Origin: Chromatiales bacterium
Lineage (GTDB): Bacteria; Pseudomonadota; Gammaproteobacteria; UBA6429; Thiohalophilaceae
Direction: 5' to 3'
Length of the DNA: 64,000 nucleotides
NCBI GenBank assembly: GCA_026984045.1
Contig: JALSSV010000067.1
Coordinates: forward strand, 80,767 to 144,766
Shown here: positions 1 to 9,862 of the stretch, in pieces
How the letters are laid out: each line of letters opens with the position of its first letter
How positions within the stretch are numbered: the first letter of the stretch is position 1
Notes under the pieces: generated by a model
The model's input: only the letters and a program-made list of their open reading frames with translations
Told to the model about the DNA's origin: nothing
Database searches by the model: none
Made by a program: the position numbers and the translations under genes

Positions 1-1154
1 CCGAGCATGATGTGCGGGCCGCGCACGTGCAGGATCCCCTCTTCGCCCGGGCCGGCCCGCTCGCCCGATTCCTTGACCAGGAAGACTTCGGTCCCCGGAA
101 TGGCCTTGCCCACGGAACCCGGCTTGGCTTCCACCAGTTCCGGTTCCAGGTAGCTGACCCGTTTGCATTCGGTCAGGCCGTACATCTTGTAGATCAGCGC
201 ATTGGGGAACATCTCGCGCAGTTCCGGCAGCAGGGCCTCGGGCAGGGCCGCGGCGGTGTTGGTGATCCGGGTCACCGAGGGAAAATGCAGCGGCTGCTTG
301 CGATGGCTGGCGGCCATCATGGCGAAGATGGTCGGCACGGCGGGAAACACCGTCACCGCCTCTTCGTGCATGCGCTGGTAGATCTTCGCCGGAAAGGTGA
401 AGGAGCGCTCCACCACCAGGGTCGCGCCCAGTTTCACGCTCATCAGCAACTGGTAGAGACCGTAATCGAAGGCCAGCGGCAGCACCAGCATCAGGCGATC
501 CCGTTCCGACAGGCGCAGGTATTCGATCAGGCTCCAGGCCGCGAACACCATGGACTGATGGGTCTGCATGACGCCCTTGGGATCACCGGTGCTGCCCGAG
601 GTGTAGATCAGGGCCGCCAGATCGTTCGGTACCACCTCCACCGGGGCCTGCAGCGGGGTCTCCGTGGCCAGCACTTCGTCGAAATCTCGCACCGGCATGG
701 CCGATGGCGCCCGTTCAGGGCGTTGTCCCGAGACGATCAGGGCCCGAAGCGAAGCCACGTCGGCCACCACGTCGGAAAACACCCCGGCCAGGTGCCAGTC
801 GGTGAGCAGCACCTTCGCCTCGCTGTCGCTCAGCACGTAGCGCAGCTTGTCGGCCTTGGTCTGGGGGTTGACCACCATGAACACCCCGCCGGCCAGCAGC
901 ACGGCATAAACAGAGACCACGCAGGGCCAGGTGTTGTCCATGTAGATGGCCACGCGGTCTCCCCGCTCGACCCCTTCGGCCTGCAGGCGGTTGGCGAGGA
1001 TCTGCGCCGAAACCAGCAGCTCACGGTAGCGGTAGGGCCGGCCTTCGACGATCACCGCCACCTTGTCGGGGTGACGGGCCGCGGCGGCCAGCAGGCCTTC
1101 GCGCAGCAGGCGTTGCGGGCGGGTGACGAGGCTGGGCAGGGGCTGGCCGGACAT
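1..1154 (-). CDS. AMP-forming acyl-CoA/acyl-ACP ligase, 3' part beyond window
   Basis: ANL-superfamily adenylating enzyme that activates a carboxylic acid as acyl-AMP and loads it on CoA or a carrier protein. The first 384 residues are visible and run off the left window edge with no stop. The translation has the nucleotide-binding signature YTSGSTGDPKG and the later YGLTE motif of this superfamily. The start ATG lies 2 bases after the stop of the acyl carrier protein gene, so the two are probably co-transcribed and ACP is a plausible acceptor. Ligase-ACP pairs of this kind occur in exosortase A/PEP-CTERM polysaccharide loci and in other carrier-protein pathways. The substrate cannot be read from this fragment. 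Confidence 0.88.
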   Translation of the reverse strand, partial: MSGQPLPSLVTRPQRLLREGLLAAAARHPDKVAVIVEGRPYRYRELLVSAQILANRLQAEGVERGDRVAIYMDNTWPCVVSVYAVLLAGGVFMVVNPQTKADKLRYVLSDSEAKVLLTDWHLAGVFSDVVADVASLRALIVSGQRPERAPSAMPVRDFDEVLATETPLQAPVEVVPNDLAALIYTSGSTGDPKGVMQTHQSMVFAAWSLIEYLRLSERDRLMLVLPLAFDYGLYQLLMSVKLGATLVVERSFTFPAKIYQRMHEEAVTVFPAVPTIFAMMAASHRKQPLHFPSVTRITNTAAALPEALLPELREMFPNALIYKMYGLTECKRVSYLEPELVEAKPGSVGKAIPGTEVFLVKESGERAGPGEEGILHVRGPHIML

Positions 1155-1156
1155 GT

Positions 1157-1405
1157 TCAGGCCGCGGTCTTGCTGGCCACGAACTTGCCGATGTTGCGCA
1201 CCGAATCCAGGTTCTCCGGCACGATCTCGTCGTCCATGACCTTGATGTCGAATTCCTCCTCGAGGAACAGGATCACTTCCATCACCCCGGTCGAATCGAT
1301 GATCCCCTTGTCGAGGAAGGAGTCCTCCTCGCCGAGGGCGGTCGGATCATCCGTGAACAGAAAGTTCTCTAGTATGAAACTCTTGACGCGTTCTTCCACG
1401 TTCAT
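1157..1405 (-). CDS. acyl carrier protein
   Basis: Small acidic 82-residue carrier protein of the phosphopantetheine-binding family. The attachment site is Ser38 in the context IIDSTGVMEV, so the usual DSL motif is DST here. A strong ribosome site (AAGGAAGG) lies about 6 bases before the chosen ATG. That ATG sits inside the 3' end of the upstream amidotransferase gene, a 59-base overlap. The ligase gene starts 2 bases after its stop. The DST motif and the position between an amidotransferase and a dedicated ligase suggest a specialised carrier rather than the fatty-acid AcpP, which normally sits with fab genes. Confidence 0.9.
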   Translation of the reverse strand: MNVEERVKSFILENFLFTDDPTALGEEDSFLDKGIIDSTGVMEVILFLEEEFDIKVMDDEIVPENLDSVRNIGKFVASKTAA

Positions 1406-3362
1406 CTTTTTCCTTCCTTCTTGTCTCAGGTGTGGCATGAAAATGGTCCCGGAATCGCTCCACGAAATGATGGTGCCAGAGCTGGGTGGAGAGGATCCCG
1501 ATGAAGGCCATGTTGTCCTTGTAGCCGCTGGCACGGCCGCGCCGGGCCTTCTCCAGCAGGCGGCGGGCGCGGGCGGGGTCGAAATAGCCGTAGTCGCGCA
1601 GCGTGCCCTCGTCGAACATGGCCTCCACGTAGTCAGGCGTCCGGCCGCCGAAGAAGGCCGGAATGTCCGGCGCCCGGTAGGGCTGCTTGAAGCGGTCCAC
1701 GATGGGGGCCGGCAGGGCGTCACGCAGGGCCTGCTTCAGCAGGTATTTCTCGTTGAGCACCTTCATCTTCAGGCGCGGATCCAGGCGCCCGGCGAATTCG
1801 ATGACTTCGTGATCCAGGAAGGGGAAGCGGCCCTCCACCGAGTTGGCCATGAGCATGCGATCCCCCTGCGAGGAGAGCAGATAGCCGGACATGAGGGTGC
1901 GCGCTTCCACGTACTGGGTACGGTTGAAGGGATCCCAGCGCTCGATGCCCGCCGGCAGGATGGCCTGCAGGCCGTCCAGGGCCGTTTCGCGCAGGCGCCT
2001 GCGCACGTCTTCGGCCAGGAAGTGCTTGGCATGGGCGGTGGTGGCCATGCGCGGGATGTGGGCGAACCAGGGAGCGTCGGCCTGGTCGAGCCCCTGGCCG
2101 AAGAAGGCCTGCAGGTAGGCCTGGCCCTGGCGCTGGGTGAGATCGAGATAGGGATAGAGGCGCTGCAACAGGCGCGGGCGCCAGCCTGAATCGGGCTGGC
2201 GGGCCCAGAAGCGGCGCAGCTTGCCTTCCTTGAAGAGGTCGTAGCCGCCCAGGACCTCGTCGGACCCCTCGCCGGTGAGCACCACCTTGTAGCCGTTGTC
2301 GCGCACCAGGCCCGAGAGCAGCATCATGGGCACCGGGGCGGTGCGCAGGATGGGCTGCTCGCCGTGCCAGATGGCGCGGGGAAAGGCCTCGCCCACATCG
2401 GCATTGTCGATGTGCAGGAAACTGTGGCGGGCGCCCAGGTGTTCGATCATCAGGCGCTGGTAGTCGCCCTCGTCCAGTGCCTTTTCCTCGAAGCCGATGG
2501 AGAAGGTGCGCAGATCCGCGTCCAGATCGTGCATCAGGGCTGTGAGCACGGAAGAATCGAGCCCGCCCGAGAGATAGGCCCCCACCGGCACGTCGGCGCG
2601 CAGGCGGAGGCGGGTGGCCTCGGTCAGGCGCTGGCGCAGCTCGGCGGCCAGATCTGCCTCGCTGCCTTGCAGATACTCGCCGGGCTCGGCAAAGGTCCAT
2701 TCCCACCAGCGGCGCTGCGTGATGCGACCGTGCTCGAACACCAGCATCCCGCCGGGCGGCAGAGCCTGCACGCCTTCGAACACGCTGCGCTCGCCGAGCG
2801 GTGCCCAGAAGGTGAAGATCTGATCGAGGGCGGTGAGATCCAGGGCCGGCGCCGTGTCGAAGGCCGGCAGCAGCGCCTTGACCTCGGAGGCGAACAGCAG
2901 CCGGCCATCGCGCCAAGTCCAGAACAGGGGATGGATGCCCGGCCGGTCGCGCACCAGCAGCAGGCGCCGGCGAGGCGCATCCCACAGGGCGATGGCGAAC
3001 TGACCGTTGAGGCGGCGGGGAAAGTCGTCCCCCCACTGCTCGTAGGCGTGGACGATGACCTCGGTATCGCTGTCGGTGGCGAAGCGGTGACCGGCGGCGC
3101 GCAGCGCCTCACGCAGCTCCACGTAGTTGAAGATCTCGCCGTTGAAGACCACGCGGATGCAGCCGTCCTCGTTGGCGATGGGCTGGCGGCCGCCGGCCAC
3201 GTCGATGATGGACAGGCGCGCATGCCCCAGCGCCACCTGCGCATCGACGTGATGGCCGGCCTCGTCGGGGCCACGATGTGCCAGGCGCGCCACCATGCGC
3301 CGCAACAGTTCGGCGTCTTCTTGCGGATTGTTTATCGGGCAAAAGCCCGCCAGACCACACAT
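1347..3362 (-). CDS. asparagine synthase (glutamine-hydrolysing)-like amidotransferase
   Basis: Class II glutamine amidotransferase fused to an asparagine-synthetase ATP-pyrophosphatase domain, 671 residues. Cys2 (MCGLAGF) is the expected glutaminase nucleophile. The N-terminal Ntn domain covers about residues 1-200. The PP-loop SGGLDSS lies near residue 265. The family transfers glutamine nitrogen to an adenylated carboxylate. The gene leads the ACP and AMP-ligase genes, an arrangement found in exosortase A-associated and other exopolysaccharide loci, so modification of a secreted polymer or carrier-bound acid is likelier than bulk asparagine synthesis (inference). The last roughly 20 codons overlap the ACP gene. 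AsnB-type function cannot be excluded. Confidence 0.85.
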   Translation of the reverse strand: MCGLAGFCPINNPQEDAELLRRMVARLAHRGPDEAGHHVDAQVALGHARLSIIDVAGGRQPIANEDGCIRVVFNGEIFNYVELREALRAAGHRFATDSDTEVIVHAYEQWGDDFPRRLNGQFAIALWDAPRRRLLLVRDRPGIHPLFWTWRDGRLLFASEVKALLPAFDTAPALDLTALDQIFTFWAPLGERSVFEGVQALPPGGMLVFEHGRITQRRWWEWTFAEPGEYLQGSEADLAAELRQRLTEATRLRLRADVPVGAYLSGGLDSSVLTALMHDLDADLRTFSIGFEEKALDEGDYQRLMIEHLGARHSFLHIDNADVGEAFPRAIWHGEQPILRTAPVPMMLLSGLVRDNGYKVVLTGEGSDEVLGGYDLFKEGKLRRFWARQPDSGWRPRLLQRLYPYLDLTQRQGQAYLQAFFGQGLDQADAPWFAHIPRMATTAHAKHFLAEDVRRRLRETALDGLQAILPAGIERWDPFNRTQYVEARTLMSGYLLSSQGDRMLMANSVEGRFPFLDHEVIEFAGRLDPRLKMKVLNEKYLLKQALRDALPAPIVDRFKQPYRAPDIPAFFGGRTPDYVEAMFDEGTLRDYGYFDPARARRLLEKARRGRASGYKDNMAFIGILSTQLWHHHFVERFRDHFHATPETRRKEKDERGRTRQEFHTRELSVHG

Positions 3363-3699
3363 GTCCCTGTTCCGGTATCTCTGAATCCGTCAGTCGGGGC
3401 AACGGATCACGTCGCACGAGTTCGATCGCGCGCCCTCATGTCTCAAGGGGGGTTTCCCCGACAAACGACGAAATGAATGCAGCCAGGCCACAGATACTTG
3501 TCTTGTGCCGACGCCGACTCCCTGTCTTCTTCAACGAAACGTCCGTTTTTCCGCGTTGCTTCGTCGACAAGCCTACCCCATCGCCCCCGATCGCACACTA
3601 CAGCATTGGTCAGAGGCACCGGCGAAACCCTGACGAAAGGCATAAAAAAACCCCGCTGTCGCCAGCGGGGTTTTTGTGGTGCGCCAGAAACGGCCGGGC
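3363..3699. other. gene-free gap between groL and the amidotransferase
   Basis: About 337 bases. The only clear element is the groL terminator at 3644-3675. The remainder should hold the promoter of the minus-strand amidotransferase operon, but no confident -35/-10 pair was found. The short open frames here lack ribosome sites and recognisable products. Confidence 0.6.
3644..3675 (-). terminator. groESL intrinsic terminator
   Basis: An 8-bp perfect stem (CCCCGCTG/CAGCGGGG, 3651-3658 with 3663-3670) and a 4-base loop, followed on the minus strand by seven T residues. It lies 25 bases after the groL stop. A T run on the other side could also stop plus-strand transcripts. Confidence 0.9.
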
Positions 3700-5373
<1,674 letters not shown>

Positions 5374-5379
5374 TTACGT

Positions 5380-5670
5380 TCAGTCTTCGATGACACCCAT
5401 GATGTCTTCTTCGCGCATGACCAGGAGCTCCTCGCCATCCACCTTGACCTCGGTGCCGGCATACTTGCCGTACAGCACCTTGTCACCGACCTTGACGTCG
5501 AGGGGACGCAGCTCGCCGTTCTCCAGCAGCTTGCCGTTGCCCACGGCAATCACTTCGCCCTGGATCGGCTTCTCCGCGGCGGTGTCGGGGATGACGATGC
5601 CACCGGCGGTGGTGTGCTCTTCCTCCATGCGACGAACGATCACGCGATCATGCAAGGGACGGATCTTCAT
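5380..5670 (-). CDS. groS: 10-kDa co-chaperonin GroES
   Basis: 96-residue lid subunit of the GroEL/GroES chaperonin, full length. It starts [14 protein letters not shown] and contains the mobile-loop region [20 protein letters not shown]. An AGGAG ribosome site sits about 10 bases before the ATG. It is the first gene of the groSL operon, downstream of a CIRCE-overlapped promoter. Confidence 0.99.
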   Translation of the reverse strand: MKIRPLHDRVIVRRMEEEHTTAGGIVIPDTAAEKPIQGEVIAVGNGKLLENGELRPLDVKVGDKVLYGKYAGTEVKVDGEELLVMREEDIMGVIED

Positions 5671-5761
5671 GTTTTGCTTCTCCTGATTTGGACTCTTTCG
5701 GTTGCGTTCCTGTGGCTGGCCACCCTCCTGGAGGGGGCCGAATCGGGTTCGAGCGCCATTG

Positions 5762-5788
5762 TTAGCACTCGGGCTTGGTGAGTGCCAA
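5762..5788. promoter_or_regulatory. CIRCE operator (HrcA binding site)
   Basis: TTAGCACTC, 9 bases, GAGTGCCAA. This differs from the consensus inverted repeat (TTAGCACTC-N9-GAGTGCTAA) at one base. It lies just downstream of the groS promoter -10, so bound HrcA would block initiation. Confidence 0.93.
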
Positions 5789-5815
5789 TGATAGCGGCGC
5801 TTTTCGCCCTGTCAA
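5788..5815 (-). promoter_or_regulatory. sigma-70 promoter of groSL
   Basis: On the minus strand, TTGACA (5815-5810) and TATCAT (5793-5788) are separated by 16 bases. The expected transcription start falls inside the CIRCE element. No sigma-32-type promoter was recognised. Confidence 0.75.
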
Positions 5816-5909
5816 GCTGCCGCAGTGAATGGGGAAAGTGGAGTTGGATTTCAAGGATGCCGCTGCCGGATCCGGAATCGATAATCACAAGACATTGTTT
5901 TATAAGGTA

Positions 5910-6368
5910 TTATTTTTTCTCTTCTCGGCCGACCACCTCACCCTCGATGGTTCGCGGCCCGCTCTCGCGCGGGGCGTGCCCCGGCCCGCCAGGCGGAAAA
6001 CCGGCGTTCAGCAGGCCCTTGCGGATCAGCCATTTCGCCATCTGCCGCCGCAGGGGCGGCAACAGGAGCAGAAAACCGAGGGCATCCGTGACGAAACCGG
6101 GGGTGAGCAGCAGGGCCCCGGCCAGCAGCAGCAACAGGCCCTCCAACAGCTCGGCGGCCGGCAGGCGTCCCGCCTCCAGGCTGGCCTGGACCCGCTGCAG
6201 GGTGGTGAGCCCCTGGGCCCGCAGCAGGGCGGCGCCGAGCACGGCGGTGAAGACCACGAAGAACACGGTCCAGCCGGCACCAATCACCCTGCCGACCTGG
6301 ATCAGGAACCAGATCTCGACCAGCGGCACGAGCAGGAACAGCAGGAACAGGTAACGGAACACGGGCAT
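5910..6368 (-). CDS. fxsA: FxsA family membrane protein
   Basis: 152-residue integral membrane protein of the FxsA family (named for suppression of phage exclusion in E. coli; cellular role unclear). Three to four hydrophobic stretches are visible: about residues 4-24, 28-48 and 72-105. A polar, Gly/Pro-rich cytoplasmic tail ends in GREEKK. It lies upstream of groSL in the same direction, a common neighbourhood for fxsA in Gammaproteobacteria. The CIRCE promoter lies between them, so groSL can be transcribed independently. Confidence 0.9.
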   Translation of the reverse strand: MPVFRYLFLLFLLVPLVEIWFLIQVGRVIGAGWTVFFVVFTAVLGAALLRAQGLTTLQRVQASLEAGRLPAAELLEGLLLLLAGALLLTPGFVTDALGFLLLLPPLRRQMAKWLIRKGLLNAGFPPGGPGHAPRESGPRTIEGEVVGREEKK

Positions 6369-6443
6369 GGCAGGATGCAGTGGTGGGCGGGAATCCTGCC
6401 ATTATACCTTTTCGCCTATCCCCCGGGCTGCTATCTTTCCCGC

Positions 6444-6776
6444 ATGCCCGATCCCGCTGCCCAGCTCGTGCTCTCCACCTGCCCGGATCGGGATACGGCC
6501 GAGCGGCTGGCCCGAATGCTGGTGGGGCGTCGCCTGGCCGCCTGCGTCAACATCGTCCCCGGCCTGATTTCCGTGTACCGCTGGCAGGGCGCAGTCCAGC
6601 GCGACGACGAACACCTGCTGCTGATCAAGACCAACAGCGAGCGGTATTCGGCCCTGGAGACGGCGTTGCGCACGGAACATCCCTATGAACTTCCGGAGAT
6701 CGTCGCGGTCACGATCACCAATGGATCGACCGACTATCTGCGCTGGATCACCACCGAACTGGAAGCGTCCCCATGA
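6444..6776 (+). CDS. cutA: divalent-cation tolerance protein CutA
   Basis: 110-residue CutA1-family protein, a small trimeric PII-like fold linked to copper tolerance. Typical segments are CPDRDTAERLARMLV, RRLAACVNIVPG, SVYRWQG and HPYELPEIVAV. The ATG at 6444 gives the family's normal length; an open frame continues upstream but would overlap the divergent fxsA. Its stop overlaps the dsbD start (ATGA), indicating translational coupling. The cutA-dsbD pair is a common arrangement in Proteobacteria. Confidence 0.95.
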   Translation: MPDPAAQLVLSTCPDRDTAERLARMLVGRRLAACVNIVPGLISVYRWQGAVQRDDEHLLLIKTNSERYSALETALRTEHPYELPEIVAVTITNGSTDYLRWITTELEASP

Positions 6777-9067
6777 CCAAAACCACAAGCATAAGAAGGT
6801 TTCTGCTGTTCCTGCTTCTCTCCCTGCCGCTGCTGGCCCAGGCCAGCCACGGCAACGACGCGGAGTTGCTGCCCCCCGACGAGGCATTTCCCTTCACCGC
6901 ACGGGTGGAGGGCGACACCCTGAAGCTGGAATGGAACACCCATGAAGGCTACTACCTCTACAGGGACAAGATCCGCCTTTCCACCAATACGCCCGGCGTG
7001 CGCATCGAACCGCCGGCCCTCCCCCCCGGGGAGGTGAAGAACGACGAGTTCTTCGGCCGCCTGGAGGTCTATCACCATCCGATCCGGGCCACGGCGAAAA
7101 TCGTGCGCGAGGATCCCTCGGTGCAGGCCTTCACCCTCACCGCCCGCTATCAGGGCTGCGCCGATGCCGGCGTCTGCTATCCCCCCATCACCAAGACCAT
7201 CATGCTCAACCTGCCGGCCGCCGCCGGCAAGGCGGGCGCCGGGGCCCGGCTCGGCGCCCTGAACCGCGCCCTCGGCGCCGCGCCGGCCGTCGATGCCAAT
7301 GAACCGCTGGATCCGGATCAGGCCTTCGTCTTCACCCTCGAGGTGGCCGACGCCAATACGCTCAAGGCCCATTGGTCCATCGCGCCCGACTACTACCTGT
7401 ATCGTGACAAGATCGCTTTCCGCAGCCTGGATCCCAAGGTCCGGATCAGTACCGTGAAACTGCCGCCGGGCCAGAAGAAGCAGGACGAATTCTTCGGCGA
7501 GATCGAGGTCTATCACGGCGAGGTGGACGTACCGGTGCCGCTGATCCGCAGCCGCGGCGAAGCGCAGGACGTGAGCATCGAAGTCCGCTACCAGGGTTGC
7601 GCCGAGAAGCTGGGGATCTGTTATCCCCCCATCAAGAAACAGTTCCTGCTCTCGTTGCCGGCCAGCGGCAAGACCGCGACCGTCCTGCCACCGGACGAAG
7701 CCGCTCCTCTGGCCCCGGAACACCCCATCGCGGTCAGTGAACAGGATCGCATCGCCCAGTCGCTGCAAGGCGGCAAGACCTGGCTGGTGATCCTCTCCTT
7801 CTTCGGTTTCGGCCTGCTGCTGGCCTTCACGCCCTGCGTGTTCCCCATGATTCCCATCCTCTCCAGCATCATCGTCGGCCAGGGCGAAGGCATCACCACC
7901 CGCCGGGCCTTCACCATGTCGCTGGTCTACGTGCTGGCCATGGCCCTCACCTACACCGCCGCCGGGGTGATCGCCGGCCTGGTGGGCGAGAACGTGCAGG
8001 CGGCCTTCCAGAATCCGTGGGTGCTGGGCGGCTTCGCCGCGGTGTTCGTGGCCCTGTCGCTGTCCATGTTCGGCTTCTACGATCTGCAGGTGCCGGCGGC
8101 CCTGCAGAGCAGGATCACCGAGGTGAGCAACAAGCAGAAGGGCGGCACCCTCACCGGCGTGGCCATCATGGGCTTCCTCTCGGCGCTCATCGTCGGCCCC
8201 TGCGTGGCCGCGCCGCTGGCCGGCGCGCTCATCTACATCAGCCAGACCGGCGACGCGGTGCTCGGCGGCATCGCCCTGTTCGCCCTGAGCCTGGGCATGG
8301 GCGCGCCGCTCATCGCCATCGGCACCTCCGCCGGCAAGCTGCTGCCCAAGGCCGGCCCCTGGATGGATGCCATCAAGGCCGTGTTCGGCGTGCTGCTGCT
8401 GGCAGTGGCCATCTGGATGCTCGAGCGCATCCTGCCGGTGGCCGTGATCATGTTCCTGTGGGGCACCCTGCTCATCGTCTCGGCCGTGTACCTCAAGGCC
8501 CTGGATCCGGTGGATCCCCAGGGCAGCGGCTGGCAGAAACTGTGGAAGGGGGTGGGCGTGATCCTGCTGCTTCTCGGCAGCTTCGAGATGATCGGCGCCT
8601 TCGCCGGTGCCAGGGACTATCTGCGCCCGCTACACGGCATCGGCGGTGGCGGGGCCATGATGGCCGGCCTGCCCGTCCAGCAACAGGAGCTGCGCTTCAA
8701 GCGCATCAAGAGTGTGGCCGATCTGGAACGGGAGCTGAAACAGGCCTCGGCCCAGGGCAAGCCGGTGATGCTCGACTTCTACGCCGACTGGTGCATCTAC
8801 TGCAAGGACTTCGAGAAATACGTGTTCACCGATCCCCGGGTGATCGCGGCCCTGAAGGACGTGGTGCTGCTGCAGGCCGACGTGACCGACAACGACGAGG
8901 TGGACAAGGCCCTGCTCAAGCGGGTCAGGGTCACCGCGCCGCCGGCCATCCTGTTCTTCGACGCCACGGGCCGCGAGCTGCGTGAATATCGCCTGGTGGG
9001 TTCCACGAGCGCCGACGACTTCCTGGCGCATCTGAACAAGGTGCTCCGGGCCGGACGCAAGCGATGA
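6773..9067 (+). CDS. dsbD: thiol:disulfide interchange protein DsbD with duplicated N-terminal domain
   Basis: Inner-membrane reductase carrying electrons from cytoplasmic thioredoxin to periplasmic thiols, including cytochrome c maturation. At 764 residues it is about 200 longer than classical DsbD because the N-terminal alpha domain is present twice. Copy 1 ends with Cys129/Cys135 (YQGC...VCYPP) and copy 2 with Cys276/Cys283, spaced by six residues instead of five. A signal peptide covers about residues 1-24. The eight-helix core begins near residue 337, with redox cysteines Cys355 (FTPCVFP) and Cys477 (VGPCVAAP). The C-terminal thioredoxin domain has Cys674-I-Y-Cys677. It overlaps cutA and the next thioredoxin gene by 4 bases each. 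Confidence 0.97.
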   Translation: MTKTTSIRRFLLFLLLSLPLLAQASHGNDAELLPPDEAFPFTARVEGDTLKLEWNTHEGYYLYRDKIRLSTNTPGVRIEPPALPPGEVKNDEFFGRLEVYHHPIRATAKIVREDPSVQAFTLTARYQGCADAGVCYPPITKTIMLNLPAAAGKAGAGARLGALNRALGAAPAVDANEPLDPDQAFVFTLEVADANTLKAHWSIAPDYYLYRDKIAFRSLDPKVRISTVKLPPGQKKQDEFFGEIEVYHGEVDVPVPLIRSRGEAQDVSIEVRYQGCAEKLGICYPPIKKQFLLSLPASGKTATVLPPDEAAPLAPEHPIAVSEQDRIAQSLQGGKTWLVILSFFGFGLLLAFTPCVFPMIPILSSIIVGQGEGITTRRAFTMSLVYVLAMALTYTAAGVIAGLVGENVQAAFQNPWVLGGFAAVFVALSLSMFGFYDLQVPAALQSRITEVSNKQKGGTLTGVAIMGFLSALIVGPCVAAPLAGALIYISQTGDAVLGGIALFALSLGMGAPLIAIGTSAGKLLPKAGPWMDAIKAVFGVLLLAVAIWMLERILPVAVIMFLWGTLLIVSAVYLKALDPVDPQGSGWQKLWKGVGVILLLLGSFEMIGAFAGARDYLRPLHGIGGGGAMMAGLPVQQQELRFKRIKSVADLERELKQASAQGKPVMLDFYADWCIYCKDFEKYVFTDPRVIAALKDVVLLQADVTDNDEVDKALLKRVRVTAPPAILFFDATGRELREYRLVGSTSADDFLAHLNKVLRAGRKR

Positions 9068-9627
9068 GCAAGCGTGCCCTGCTCGGTGTGCTGGTGATCG
9101 CCCTCGGCGCGGTCGGCGGCAGCCTCACCCATCAATGGCAGCAGCGCCGGTCACCCGCCACAGCGCCGGTGGCCGGACGACAGCTGGCGCCCGCGGAACG
9201 GCCCACCGGCAGCGAACACCGGCCCGACTTCCGCCTGCCCGACGTGGAAGGGCAGATCCATTCCATCGACGAATGGAACGGCAAGGTGATCGTGCTCAAC
9301 TTCTGGGCCACCTGGTGTCCGCCCTGCGTGCGCGAGGTTCCGGCCCTGGAGAAACTCTACGAAACCTACCGGAACCGGGGGCTGGTGGTGCTGGGCGTGG
9401 CCCTCGACACCCCCCAGCAGGTCGTCGACTTCATCGATCCCCAGGGCGTCGAATATCCCGTGCTCATCGCCGATCAGGACGGCCCCGCCCTCACCCGGCG
9501 CTACGGCAACCGCCTCACCGTGCTGCCCTACACCGTGGTCATCGACCGCCAGGGCAACATCGTCTACCGCCACCGCACGGAGATCACCTTCGGGCAGGCG
9601 AAGGCCGTGATCGAGCCGTTGTTGTGA
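9064..9627 (+). CDS. TlpA/ResA-type periplasmic thioredoxin
   Basis: 187-residue membrane-anchored or secreted thioredoxin-fold protein. An N-terminal hydrophobic segment (about residues 4-19) is followed by a linker and a redoxin domain with the active site WC-P-P-C (Cys85/Cys88). The cis-proline region reads TVLPYTVVID. The start overlaps the dsbD stop (ATGA), so this protein is probably a direct partner of DsbD, keeping apocytochrome or other periplasmic thiols reduced. Confidence 0.93.
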   Translation: MSKRALLGVLVIALGAVGGSLTHQWQQRRSPATAPVAGRQLAPAERPTGSEHRPDFRLPDVEGQIHSIDEWNGKVIVLNFWATWCPPCVREVPALEKLYETYRNRGLVVLGVALDTPQQVVDFIDPQGVEYPVLIADQDGPALTRRYGNRLTVLPYTVVIDRQGNIVYRHRTEITFGQAKAVIEPLL

Positions 9628-9654
9628 TGCTGTTTTTTGGCTGCGCTGGAAATA

Positions 9655-9848
9655 ACGCAGAGGGCGCAGAGGGCGCGGAGTTATTCGTTTCCAATGCGGG
9701 GAAAGACGATCCTGTCGGGCCAATGACCAAGGGGCACACCGAGCCTAACCCACAATTTCACGTACCCGCATGCGGCTGCCGCTGTGTGCCGATTCAGCAC
9801 ACAAACAATCCTCTCCGCGCCCTCTGCGTCTCTGCGCCCTCTGCGTTC
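9655..9848. repeat. inverted pair of CGCAGAGG-type 9-mer arrays
   Basis: The gap between tlpA-like and djlA is bracketed by two arrays of 8-9-base units related to CGCAGAGGN. One runs rightwards at 9655-9680. The other runs leftwards at 9811-9848 and carries one extra 8-base unit. They face each other and could pair over about 26 bp. No gene or terminator was seen between them. Confidence 0.8.
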
Positions 9849-9862
9849 CTTCCACCGAATTT

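Noticed and set aside
12..2189. 725-codon open frame on the plus strand
   Set aside because: It runs antisense to the ligase, ACP and amidotransferase genes, is His/Gly/Gln-rich shadow sequence, and has no recognisable domain.
3443..3643. 66-codon minus-strand frame upstream of the amidotransferase
   Set aside because: No ribosome site and no recognisable product; probably chance coding in a promoter/terminator gap.
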